A stretch of DNA of 64,000 bases, taken from assembly GCA_021737275.1 (NCBI GenBank), contig JAIPEE010000021.1:1-64000 (forward strand). Reading direction: 5' to 3'. Shown one piece after another: positions 47,258 through 55,790 of the stretch (positions are counted from its first letter, which is position 1; every line of letters begins with the position of its first letter). The stretch comes from Desulfobacterales bacterium (GTDB lineage Bacteria; Desulfobacterota; Desulfobacteria; Desulfobacterales; JAIPEE01). The notes below the pieces were generated by a model. The model saw only the letters and a list, made by a program, of their open reading frames with translations, searched no databases and was not told the DNA's origin. Position numbers and translations under genes: made by a program.

Positions 47258-48582
47258 CGCTTCAGCTTACATATCGTTTCCCACGAAAAATCTTTTCCGG
47301 TACAAGGCATAATGGCATTGTTTGTTAAGATGGGGTCGGATTCAATATCATATCGTGAAGCCGCCGCCGCTTTTTTCCAGAGCGCTGTGTGGGGGATCGG
47401 CGTATAATATGCCGGAATGGGAGTAATCTCACTTTCTTTGACCAGTTTAATCGAATCTATAATGGCATCTGTAGATTGTCCTGGAAGGCCCGCGAGCAGA
47501 TATGCACCAACCTGCTCTTTTGTAAAACCGGCTTTTTTCAGACTGGCCACTGCTTTGATAAAGTCTTCTTCGGTTACCTTTCTATCAAGAGATTCCCTTT
47601 CTTCAAAAGCCGTTGTCTCAAGTCCGAGCCTGAGGGTTTTAAATCCGGATTTATACATTAACCGGGCTGTTTCATCCGTGATATTACGGATATGAACGGC
47701 ATTAGGGGTATGAAAGCTCAGGTTCAGATTGGCATCAATAATTTTTTGTAATATGGGGACAATGTGATTTTTTGCATTAACCAGCAGCGCATCATCATAA
47801 AATGCAAAATTATGAACACCATATTTTTTATGCCAGAAAACAATTTCTTTAAAAACAGCATCAGGGCTTCGGATCAGTCTTTCCGGATTAAGAAAATTAG
47901 AAGCACAATAGGTACAAGAATAGGGGCACCCGGTGGATGTTAAAACCGGCACATAATTGATCTTATGCTGAAGATCAAATGCAGGGTAGGGGTAAGTATC
48001 AAATTCAGCCGGATTAAACTTCAGATCAGGTTTAAAACCTGTATATACGGCGGCCAGTTCCAGAACAGACGCTGAGCCCGGGCCGGTAAATATCTCATCG
48101 GCACCGGAATATTGTTTTGCGTGTTCTGTACAGAGCGTCGCGTAAATGCCGCCCAGAACAATCGGGCTTTCGGGAAAAAATTCTTTTAGTGTTTCAATTG
48201 TTTTATGTACACCCGTATACCAGTATGTCATCAGAGATGTGACAAGAACAAGATCAGGTTCAGGTATGGATGAGAGGTCTTCACAAAACCACCCTTCCAA
48301 TATACCGTACCGAGAGTATGTCCGTGAGATATTTTCAAGACCCCTGGGCTTTGGAACTTCTGTTTTTAGATATGGGCCACGTCCGCTTCTTGCATCGGGA
48401 TTAGTTTGAGGTGCGTTGGGGTGAAAGCGATCCAGGCAGTCAATATATGAAACATTAAAGCCATGATGTCTTAAAATCGCAGCAAGCATCAGCAGCCCAA
48501 GCGGTTTGGCCCAGACGTCATAGGCGGCAAAATCGTAAATCCAGGGATTTACAAGAAGAATGTGAGGGGCATCATTATTCAC
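47242..48582 (-). CDS. B12-binding radical SAM protein
   Basis: 446 residues. An N-terminal cobalamin-binding-like domain (LLVNPWIYDF...LGLLMLAAILRHHGFNVSYIDC) precedes a radical SAM core with CPYSCTYC binding the [4Fe-4S] cluster. Such proteins often methylate or rearrange unactivated carbons. It lies 14 bases after an ahbB-like gene, so a link with tetrapyrrole metabolism is possible, but AhbC and AhbD lack the B12 domain. Substrate unknown. Confidence 0.85.
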   Translation of the reverse strand: MNNDAPHILLVNPWIYDFAAYDVWAKPLGLLMLAAILRHHGFNVSYIDCLDRFHPNAPQTNPDARSGRGPYLKTEVPKPRGLENISRTYSRYGILEGWFCEDLSSIPEPDLVLVTSLMTYWYTGVHKTIETLKEFFPESPIVLGGIYATLCTEHAKQYSGADEIFTGPGSASVLELAAVYTGFKPDLKFNPAEFDTYPYPAFDLQHKINYVPVLTSTGCPYSCTYCASNFLNPERLIRSPDAVFKEIVFWHKKYGVHNFAFYDDALLVNAKNHIVPILQKIIDANLNLSFHTPNAVHIRNITDETARLMYKSGFKTLRLGLETTAFEERESLDRKVTEEDFIKAVASLKKAGFTKEQVGAYLLAGLPGQSTDAIIDSIKLVKESEITPIPAYYTPIPHTALWKKAAAASRYDIESDPILTNNAIMPCTGKDFSWETICKLKRYAAG

Positions 48583-48596
48583 AGGGAGCGCTTGAA

Positions 48597-49079
48597 TTAA
48601 TCATCATCATCCGTATGGAAATATGTCATGGAAATTTTTTTAAGTTCCTGCCTGCTGAAAAGCAGTTTATAGTCAAGACAGCCCGATGCTTCAGACATTT
48701 GGCGAGCTGTTTCAAAGCAGGCGGATTCATTTTTTGCATGTACCATTGTATAAAGATTGTAGGGCCAGTCATTTTTAGGGTCACGTCTGTAGCAGTGAGA
48801 AACAGCCGTAAAAGAAGCCATCTTTTCCCCTACTGTTTCAATTCTATCTTCATCCACACGCCATGCTACCATGGCATTGGATTTAAAGCCGGATTTCTGG
48901 TGCCTCAATGTTGCACCAAAGCGTCTGATCACCCCACGATCATTAAGATCTTTCAGTGCATCAAGAAAGTCCTCTTCAGAAATACCGATTTTTTCAGCAA
49001 GATCTTTATAAGGTTGTTCTGTTACCGGAAAGTCTCCCTGAATAGAAGCGATTACCTGTTTTTCAATATCTGTAAGCAT
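48597..49079 (-). CDS. ahbB: Siroheme decarboxylase subunit, AhbB-like (Lrp/AsnC fold)
   Basis: 160 residues. An N-terminal winged helix like Lrp (LTDIEKQVIASIQGDFP) is followed by the AhbA/AhbB-type sensor fold with ATLRHQKSGFKSNAMVAWRV and VSHCYRRDPKNDWPYNLYTM. AhbA/AhbB decarboxylate siroheme to didecarboxysiroheme in the alternative heme pathway of sulfate reducers and archaea. Only one of the pair is present in the window. I favour AhbB over a generic Lrp regulator because of the RHQKSG and HCYRR blocks. Confidence 0.82.
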   Translation of the reverse strand: MLTDIEKQVIASIQGDFPVTEQPYKDLAEKIGISEEDFLDALKDLNDRGVIRRFGATLRHQKSGFKSNAMVAWRVDEDRIETVGEKMASFTAVSHCYRRDPKNDWPYNLYTMVHAKNESACFETARQMSEASGCLDYKLLFSRQELKKISMTYFHTDDDD

Positions 49080-49125
49080 AGTCGATTTATTAACTTTGGT
49101 TAGCGTTTGTCAATATAATTAAATG

Positions 49126-50229
49126 TTATCTCTTTTCAGGAAAAAGCTGTTTGACCCCTTTTTCAGTAGCCTTGCATACGCCGCGTTCTGTTATAAAACC
49201 GGTTACCAGCCTGGCCGGTGTGACATCAAATGCAAAATTCATTGCTCCACTGTTTTCAGGCGGTACGAGCACACTTTTCAATTCGCCGTCATGCAGCCCC
49301 TGTACATAACGGACCTCATCCGGATCCCGTGTTTCTATGGGAATATCTTTTAACCCATCAGAAATGTTCCAGTCAAAAGTGGAAGAGGGTAGAGCGACAT
49401 AAAATGGGATATTGTTATCCTTTGCAGCCAGTGCTTTGAGGTATGTACCGATTTTATTGGCAACATCACCGGTATAGGTGGCTCTGTCCGTGCCGACAAT
49501 TACCATATCCACTTTACCATGCTGCATGACATGGCCGCCGGCATTATCAGTGATAACCGTATGGGCAATGCCATGTTTTCCCAGTTCCCATGCCGTTAAT
49601 CTTGACCCCTGATTTAAGGGACGTGTCTCATCCACCCAGACATGAACATTAATCCCCTTATCAAAAGCCGTATAAATAGGGGCGGTGGCGGTGCCATATT
49701 CCACACAGGCCAGCCATCCGGCATTGCAGTGTGTGAGAACGTTAACTGTTTCACCCGATTTCTTCTTGCTGATCGCTTCAATCAGTTCACAACCGTGGAG
49801 ACCAATATTTTTACAGTTTTCAACTTCGAATTCTTCAATAGAAAGCGCTTCCCTGCGTGCAGTTTCAATACGGTCAGCAATATCATCACGTGCCAGTGCA
49901 CTTTTCATGACCTGGTCAACAGCCCATAAAAGATTAACAGCAGTCGGTCTGGCCGCCCTGAGACGATTACAGGCGGCAATCATCTTCTCTTCTCCATCCG
50001 GCTGATTTAAAAATGTCAGTGCCGCCAGAAAGACACCATAGGCAGCCGTTACGCCGATAAGCGGTGCACCACGGACATACATCTCTTTGATGGCAAGAAT
50101 AGTATCATCTGTAGTTTTCAGATCTACGATAACAAACTCGTGAGGGAGTTTTCGCTGGTCAATTATTTTAACCGTTTCAAGGTTTTCATCGAGCCAGATC
50201 GGGCGCAGATCCTTTCCATCAACTTTCAT
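49126..50229 (-). CDS. mtnA: S-methyl-5-thioribose-1-phosphate isomerase
   Basis: Converts methylthioribose 1-phosphate to methylthioribulose 1-phosphate in methylthioadenosine salvage. About 367 residues. Catalytic Cys in LTHCNAGWLACVEYGTA and Asp in GTDRATYTGDVANKIGTY. ATG 50229 with GAGG upstream is preferred over ATG 50247. The phosphorylase and deaminases that could supply its substrate lie at 53.9-59.3 kb. No other mtn genes are nearby. Confidence 0.94.
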   Translation of the reverse strand: MKVDGKDLRPIWLDENLETVKIIDQRKLPHEFVIVDLKTTDDTILAIKEMYVRGAPLIGVTAAYGVFLAALTFLNQPDGEEKMIAACNRLRAARPTAVNLLWAVDQVMKSALARDDIADRIETARREALSIEEFEVENCKNIGLHGCELIEAISKKKSGETVNVLTHCNAGWLACVEYGTATAPIYTAFDKGINVHVWVDETRPLNQGSRLTAWELGKHGIAHTVITDNAGGHVMQHGKVDMVIVGTDRATYTGDVANKIGTYLKALAAKDNNIPFYVALPSSTFDWNISDGLKDIPIETRDPDEVRYVQGLHDGELKSVLVPPENSGAMNFAFDVTPARLVTGFITERGVCKATEKGVKQLFPEKR

Positions 50230-50253
50230 ATTATATAAACCTCGCATGTTATT

Positions 50254-50410
50254 AGAAGCTATCTCAAAAAAGCGTCTGAGGCTTCATGGTTACGCTATAG
50301 CGGGATTACATGTCAGCTCAAAATGATCAAAAATACTAAGTGTATGCTCCGCTTTTTCACTTCCATGTGCCTTGCCTTAAAGCCTGATTTACATTTTTGA
50401 GATAGGTTCT
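50254..50410. mobile_element. MITE-like element with 17-bp terminal inverted repeats
   Basis: AGAAGCTATCTCAAAAA (50254-50270) and its near-perfect inverse TTTTTGAGATAGGTTCT (50394-50410) match at 16 of 17 positions. ATT flanks both ends as a possible 3-bp target duplication. The 157-bp element has no open frame. Further partial inverted similarity continues inward (GAGGCTT with AAGCCTGA). No transposase with these ends is in the window. Confidence 0.6.
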
Positions 50411-50532
50411 ATTAAAATTAAAACTTTTTTCTTATAGCATAAAATTAGGTTGTGGGCGAACTGAAATCTTGACGTATTGCGAGAATCCGGAGTATGCGTT
50501 TATGAAATACCAATCAATAAATGGAAGATATA

Positions 50533-51261
50533 ATGAAAATAATCGATGGCATTACATATAATTTGCGCGGATTTTGGATGGGAATAAAAACACCCAAATT
50601 GTTAATACTCGGGTTGATCAGATTTTTTATTGTGGCAGCAGTCACAGTATTTTTTGCAAGCCTGATTATAATGTATAATCAGGAGATACTTGATCTCGTC
50701 TGGTCAAAGCCTGAAAGCAAATGGATTGTCTGTTTATGGTATATACTGTCATGGTTGATGTCACTGCTGCTCGTTGGTGTTTCTGCTATTCTGTCATATC
50801 TGGTTTCCCAAATACTCTTCAGCGTTTTTATTATGGATTATATGTCAAAAGTGACGGAGGAGATGGTAACCGGCCGGGTGATTGAATCAGATATGCCGAT
50901 TTTTAAGCAGTTTTTTTTCCTGATAAAACAGGAAACGCCAAGGGCACTGATCCCCATTCTTCTGACATTGATACTGATGCTGATTGGTTGGCTAACCCCC
51001 CTGGGGCCGGTTGTTGCAACCATATCATCCGTTATTGCGGTAATTTTTCTGGCCTGGGACAATACAGATCTTGCTCCGGCACGCCGTCTTGAGCCATTTA
51101 AAACACGGTTTAGATTTTTGCTGAGTACTGCTTTATTCCATCTTGGTTTCGGCATTCTTTTTTTAATACCGGTTGCCAATATTTTCTTTCTTGCTTTTGC
51201 GCCGGTGGGAGCAACAATTTACCAAATTGACAATTTAAAAAAGAAGCAGAACGAAGATTGA
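50533..51261 (+). CDS. EI24/CysZ-family membrane protein
   Basis: About 242 residues with four to six membrane helices (LILGLIRFFIVAAVTVFFASL, SWLMSLLLVGVSAILSYLVS, ALIPILLTLILMLIGW, LGFGILFLIPVANIFFLAFAP). The pattern, including the GIKTPKLL start and the late FAPVGATIYQID, fits the EI24 (etoposide-induced 2.4) / CysZ family. CysZ members import sulfate; a role here is not proven. ATG 50533 has GGAAG five bases upstream; ATG 50521 is the alternative. Confidence 0.8.
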   Translation: MKIIDGITYNLRGFWMGIKTPKLLILGLIRFFIVAAVTVFFASLIIMYNQEILDLVWSKPESKWIVCLWYILSWLMSLLLVGVSAILSYLVSQILFSVFIMDYMSKVTEEMVTGRVIESDMPIFKQFFFLIKQETPRALIPILLTLILMLIGWLTPLGPVVATISSVIAVIFLAWDNTDLAPARRLEPFKTRFRFLLSTALFHLGFGILFLIPVANIFFLAFAPVGATIYQIDNLKKKQNED

Positions 51262-51550
51262 ATTTAAGTATCCTTTAAGGCCACCTCTAATAAATTGCCT
51301 GCCGGCATCAGTTACTGTGTTATATAAATTTTAACCTTTTATGGGTTTAATTCCCCGGTCATCGCTACGATGGATTTATCCTCCAGATGCACCGCTTTGC
51401 TTGTAGCGGGGCCATTCATTTTATTATGAATTCAGAGCGAAATCCTGATTTTAGAAATACCCATTATTTAAAATAGTGGTTTTAGCTAACATTCAATATT
51501 TTTCAACGATTTTTTTTTAGAGGGGTTGACTACCCACCAAAGTGAATTAA
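51262..51550. other. Intergenic region after the EI24 gene
   Basis: No gene seen. AT-rich with no strong hairpin; the promoter of citrate synthase lies at its right end. Confidence 0.45.
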
Positions 51551-51582
51551 TTTTGATTATTATATTGATAATGTATAATCAA
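51551..51582 (+). promoter_or_regulatory. Citrate synthase promoter with an 8-bp inverted repeat
   Basis: A perfect TATAAT (51574-51579) has TTTTGA 17 bases upstream (51551-51556) as a weak -35. TTGATTAT (51553-51560) and ATAATCAA (51575-51582) form an inverted repeat whose arms overlap the two boxes. Binding of a dimer here would block the promoter. The leader to the ATG is about 170 bases. Confidence 0.45.
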
Positions 51583-51754
51583 TCTACTGTTAATGCGTAA
51601 AACCGAGATACCCAGTTTAAAAGTAATAAGGTTCTTTTATAGAAATGTTTTTTCGTTTTAAACCGTAACCGAAAAAATAATAATTTTTTAAGTTAAAATG
51701 GCTGATATTGAAAATATGTTTTAGATTAACCGAAACAATTGGAGATAAAAGTCT

Positions 51755-53143
51755 ATGCAAAATGAGTTAAATGAAATTTCAAAAATTATTACTGAAGCTG
51801 AAAAAAATGCAAAAAATGACACTTTTTATGAAGCATCACCGGAAACTGAAAGTCATTTGAATTGGCCTGTAGAATGTACTGTTGGGCCTGGTCTGGAAGG
51901 TGCTATCGCCTGCGAGACAAATATAGGATATGTTAATGGCTCAAAAGGGTGGCTTGTCTATAGGGGATATAATATTTTTGATTTATGTGCCAATGCAACT
52001 TTTGAAGAAGTTGCATTTCTGTTACTTAATGGCGAATTGCCTTCGCCATCCGAACTTTCGGGTTTTAATAGAAAGCTAAATGACTACAAATATATTCCTG
52101 ATGTGCAGCGTTTATTAATGAGCTTTCCCTTAGAGGAAATGAGTTCGATGGCTGCTTTAAGGCTTGGTGTTGGTTTGCTCAGACAGAAACAGACCTACCG
52201 TGATAAAGAAAAAAAGTACTCAAACGTTCCTCAGGCTGTCGCTTCGGACGATGATTCATATGCTATGGAAAGCGATCTGAAAGGTAAGAGCGCAGCGACA
52301 TATGAATTTTCACAACAGTCCTATCTTAAACTTAAAAACGTAGAAACGGACCTTCTGGGTTCAGAAGATATTGAATCTTGTTATCATCTAATTTCAGGTA
52401 TATCCACTATTGCGGCCACCATCGCTCGAATAAAATCCGGACATTTGCCTATTGAGCCTGATCCTGATCTGAGCCATGCGGGGAACCTCATTTATATGAT
52501 GACAGGCCGGCGGCCATCAACGGTTGAAGAGCGAATAATGGACATTTGTTTTATTCTTCATGCAGATCATGGTATGAACGCCAGTACGTTTGCTTCACTT
52601 GTTGTGGCTTCGACATTATCTGATATATATTCTGCCGTAGGCGCCGGAGTGGCAGCCCTTAGCGGCCCACTTCATGGCGGTGCAAACGAAAAAGCGTTAT
52701 TGATGCTTAAAGAAATTGAAAAATCAAATAACTTAAAAGAGTGGTTTCAAAATGCGCTAGCAGAAAAAAGAAAAATAATGGGTATTGGACATCGTGTATA
52801 TAAGGTTTATGATCCACGTGCCAGGATATTAGGACCACTTGCAGAATATCTTGTCAGTAAAAACCCGGAAATGAAATCATTATTTAATACGGCGCGAGCA
52901 CTGGAAAATGAGGTAAACAGTACACTTGGGAAAGAGAAAAAACTGTTTCCAAATGTAGATTTTTATGCAGGTATTGTATATCATGCTCTGGGAATTCCTA
53001 CAGAGTTTTTTACACCCTTGTTTGCTGTCAGCCGGGTTGCCGGCTGGACTTCAAGAATTCTTGAATATTTAAAGAATAACCGAATATTCAGGCCCCGTGC
53101 GCTTTATGTAGGTCCTTATAATAAAGAAATAATAAAAAAATAG
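51755..53143 (+). CDS. gltA: Citrate synthase
   Basis: Condenses acetyl-CoA and oxaloacetate. 462 residues. Catalytic His in FILHADHGMNAS, second His in GIGHRVYKVYDPRA and Asp in NVDFYAGIVYHALG. The usual core is about 380-430 residues. The excess comes from an N-terminal extension of some 35 residues and an insert near residues 149-205 (KKYSNVPQAVASDDDSYAME...). It could also accept propionyl-CoA. Good GGAG site upstream. A J-domain gene follows in 48 bases. Confidence 0.94.
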   Translation: MQNELNEISKIITEAEKNAKNDTFYEASPETESHLNWPVECTVGPGLEGAIACETNIGYVNGSKGWLVYRGYNIFDLCANATFEEVAFLLLNGELPSPSELSGFNRKLNDYKYIPDVQRLLMSFPLEEMSSMAALRLGVGLLRQKQTYRDKEKKYSNVPQAVASDDDSYAMESDLKGKSAATYEFSQQSYLKLKNVETDLLGSEDIESCYHLISGISTIAATIARIKSGHLPIEPDPDLSHAGNLIYMMTGRRPSTVEERIMDICFILHADHGMNASTFASLVVASTLSDIYSAVGAGVAALSGPLHGGANEKALLMLKEIEKSNNLKEWFQNALAEKRKIMGIGHRVYKVYDPRARILGPLAEYLVSKNPEMKSLFNTARALENEVNSTLGKEKKLFPNVDFYAGIVYHALGIPTEFFTPLFAVSRVAGWTSRILEYLKNNRIFRPRALYVGPYNKEIIKK

Positions 53144-53191
53144 GCGTGTTAATCTTTTGTTGATAGTTTAGTTGATCAAAGGAGGTTTCCA

Positions 53192-53884
53192 ATGGCAAAA
53201 AGCTACTTCACAATACTGGAAGTAACGTCAAATGCATCTTGCGATGAGATACGGTCTGCATATCGGCGATTAGCCAAAGCGTACCATCCTGATTATTATG
53301 TTGGAGGCAATGAACCTTTTCAGAAAATTCAGGAAGCATACTCTGTTTTGGGGGATCCTGCTAGACGAAAAGCGTATGAGAATGCAATAACGAATATACG
53401 AATCAAAAAACCGATGTATAAAACACTCCGATCAGAACCTGAACCTTTGGTTCCGGAACAAGGTACAGTTGATCTGGGAAAAATTTCACCCGTTCGATTT
53501 TTTGAAACATTTTCACCATCCTATGATGAAATATTTGACTGGTTATGGGATAATTTTTTAAATATTGAAATGCCAAAATCCGGAAGAATTCAGAATCTGA
53601 CAATGGAAGTTCCTTTAACAAAGGAACAGGCGCTTCGTGGCTGAAATGTTAAAGTAATGCTACCTGTTCAGTCGATTTGTCCAATATGTAGAGGAAATGG
53701 CGCAATAGGTTACTATGAATGCAGTCGATGCGCAGGAGAGGGATCAATTTCAGGTGAAGCACCGGTATCAATACCTTTCCCTTCAGGAATTATTAAAGAT
53801 CATTCAGTGGTTATTCCTTTGAAACGGTTTGGTATAAAAAATCTTCATTTTGCAGTGCTATTTAGACCTGTAGATGTTTTATAA
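53192..53884 (+). pseudogene. J-domain protein interrupted by an in-frame TGA
   Basis: The frame 53192-53884 encodes a DnaJ-like protein: an N-terminal J-domain (HPD in YHPDYY), a linker, the barrel start LTMEVPLTKEQALRG, then a TGA (53642-53644). After it the same frame continues NVKVMLPVQSICPICRGNG with CxxC pairs and a CTD-like end (IPLKRFGIKNLHFAVLF) to 53881. From memory of the family, the TGA position is a Gly, so GGA to TGA is the simplest explanation. A second ATG at 53657 could allow a separate 75-residue product. TGA is used as a stop elsewhere in the window. A strong AAAGGAGGT ribosome site precedes 53192. No SECIS hairpin is visible after the TGA. Confidence 0.75.
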
Positions 53885-53979
53885 CAATAATAAACTTAGG
53901 GTTAGTGTTAATTACAAAGCTTGAATTTGAAAAATTGTTTGATAATATTTCCGGCCAGAAAAACTATCTGGAGAAGTTT

Positions 53980-55701
53980 CTATAGATGATTGTCAGGATA
54001 AAACAGCTGAACAATTTTAAACTGCTCAACATCCACTACCCCTTTGTCCGTAATCTTTATTTCCGGAATAACCGGCAGTGCCAGAAAGGATAAAATCATA
54101 AAAGGATTTTTTAAAGGGGCTCCAAAGCCATGAACAACTTTTATGATTTTATCCAGTTGTGAACGTACTGTCTGAACCGGTTCGGTTGACATCAACCCTG
54201 CAATCGGAAGCGGGAGGGCAGTAATATCGTTTCCAATTGCAGCAGCCAATCCGCCGCCCATTTCCACAACTTTACTTACGGCAGAAAGCATGTCTTTATC
54301 ATTGGTGCCGACCACAATAATGTTATGTGAATCGTGAGCTACACTGGATGCAATGGCACCTTTTTTAAGGCCGATGCCTTTTACAAAACCTTTTCCCATA
54401 TTTCCTGTATTATTGTGGCGCTCTATAACAGCAATTTTAAGAATGTCCCGGGAAGTGTCAGAAACTGCATGATTGTTGATAATCGTAGCGGGTTCAATTT
54501 GTTGTTTAGTAACAAGCTGATCAGGAACAAGTTCAATTACCCGAATTTTATCGGTTTCGGCTTTAATTTTAAAATTAATGTTCTTAATATTGACATTCAT
54601 TGATGGTGTTGGCGGTTCGGTTTCCGGTTTTTCAATTTCGGAAAGCATTTCACCGTTTTCTGCTACAATTTTTCCGTTAGTAAAAACTTTTTCAATCTTA
54701 AAATTTTCAAAATCTTTAAATACCACAAGATCTGCTTTACGGCCCGGTGCAATGGCACCAATATCCTTTAGTCCAAAATATTCAGCCGGATTTATCGTTG
54801 CCATTTGAATTGCCGTAACAGGATCAATACCTGATTTGATGGCATCCCTGATAATAGAATCAATGTGACCCAACTCAACAAGATCATGAGGGTGACGGTC
54901 ATCCGTACACCACATCATCCTTCGGGATGTCTGCTCATTTATAACAGGCAAAAGTGCTTTAAGGTTTTTTGCACCGGTTCCCTCACGGACCATAATATGC
55001 ATGCCTGCTTCCAGCTTTTCTATCGCTTCTCCAGGCGTGGTGCATTCATGGTCGCTTGTTATTCCAGAGCCTGCATATGTATTTAACTCTTTTCCTGAAA
55101 GTCCCGGCGCATGGCCATCAACCGGTTTGTTGATACTTCTTGCGGCATCAATTTTTGAAATAACTCCGGGGTCACCAAAAATAACACCGGGAAAATTCAT
55201 CATCTCAGCAAGTGCAATGACTTTCTCGTGATTAAAAAAAGGGGCAAGGTCTTCAGCAGAAATTGAAGCACCTGAAGTTTCCATATCGGTTGCCGGCACG
55301 CAGGAAGGCAGTGTAAAGAAAATATTCATAGGTTGATTTTTTGCAGAATCGAGCATATACCGGATACCGTCCGCTCCCAGCACATTGGCAATTTCATGGG
55401 GATCTGCTGCAACGGAGGTTGTCCCAAATGGAAGTACTGCCCGTACAAACTCAGAAACGCAAGTCATTGAACTTTCAATATGAAGGTGGGCATCAAAAAA
55501 ACCGGGTGCTACATAAGCACTGTCTAAGTCGATAATTTCTTTTGCCTTGTACTCACCTATGCCGATGATGGTGCCGTCTGAAATGGCAATGTTACCGGTA
55601 GTAATCTTTCCTGAAAAGACATTTATGATTTTGCAATTGATAAAGAGGAGATCAGCTTCTTTGTCTCCTCGTGCGATGGGGATATAGTTATCGAGATTCA
55701 T
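53980..55701 (-). CDS. ade: Adenine deaminase
   Basis: Hydrolyses adenine to hypoxanthine and ammonia. 573 residues of the amidohydrolase superfamily. Metal-binding FFDAHLHIESSM near residue 70 and SDHECT, DDRHPHDLVELGH later, with the long C-terminal domain typical of bacterial Ade. Good ribosome site (GAAGGAAG). It is the last gene of the four-gene minus-strand purine run and consumes adenine released by nucleosidase or phosphorylase. Confidence 0.95.
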   Translation of the reverse strand: MNLDNYIPIARGDKEADLLFINCKIINVFSGKITTGNIAISDGTIIGIGEYKAKEIIDLDSAYVAPGFFDAHLHIESSMTCVSEFVRAVLPFGTTSVAADPHEIANVLGADGIRYMLDSAKNQPMNIFFTLPSCVPATDMETSGASISAEDLAPFFNHEKVIALAEMMNFPGVIFGDPGVISKIDAARSINKPVDGHAPGLSGKELNTYAGSGITSDHECTTPGEAIEKLEAGMHIMVREGTGAKNLKALLPVINEQTSRRMMWCTDDRHPHDLVELGHIDSIIRDAIKSGIDPVTAIQMATINPAEYFGLKDIGAIAPGRKADLVVFKDFENFKIEKVFTNGKIVAENGEMLSEIEKPETEPPTPSMNVNIKNINFKIKAETDKIRVIELVPDQLVTKQQIEPATIINNHAVSDTSRDILKIAVIERHNNTGNMGKGFVKGIGLKKGAIASSVAHDSHNIIVVGTNDKDMLSAVSKVVEMGGGLAAAIGNDITALPLPIAGLMSTEPVQTVRSQLDKIIKVVHGFGAPLKNPFMILSFLALPVIPEIKITDKGVVDVEQFKIVQLFYPDNHL

Positions 55702-55790
55702 GGTGCTTCCTTCTATAAATTAAAACGATTATCTCTCGCCCGCTTCGCCCGAGATGCAGAGATTGCTTAACAATAAAATCTTAACCTCAT

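Noticed and set aside
48615-49103. 162-residue plus-strand open frame opposite ahbB
   Set aside because: It is antisense to a clear AhbB-like gene and its translation resembles no protein.
53642-53644. TGA as selenocysteine or as a glycine codon (alternative code)
   Set aside because: No SECIS-like hairpin is visible just after the TGA, the expected residue is Gly rather than Cys/Sec, and many intact genes in the window end in TGA, so the standard code applies.
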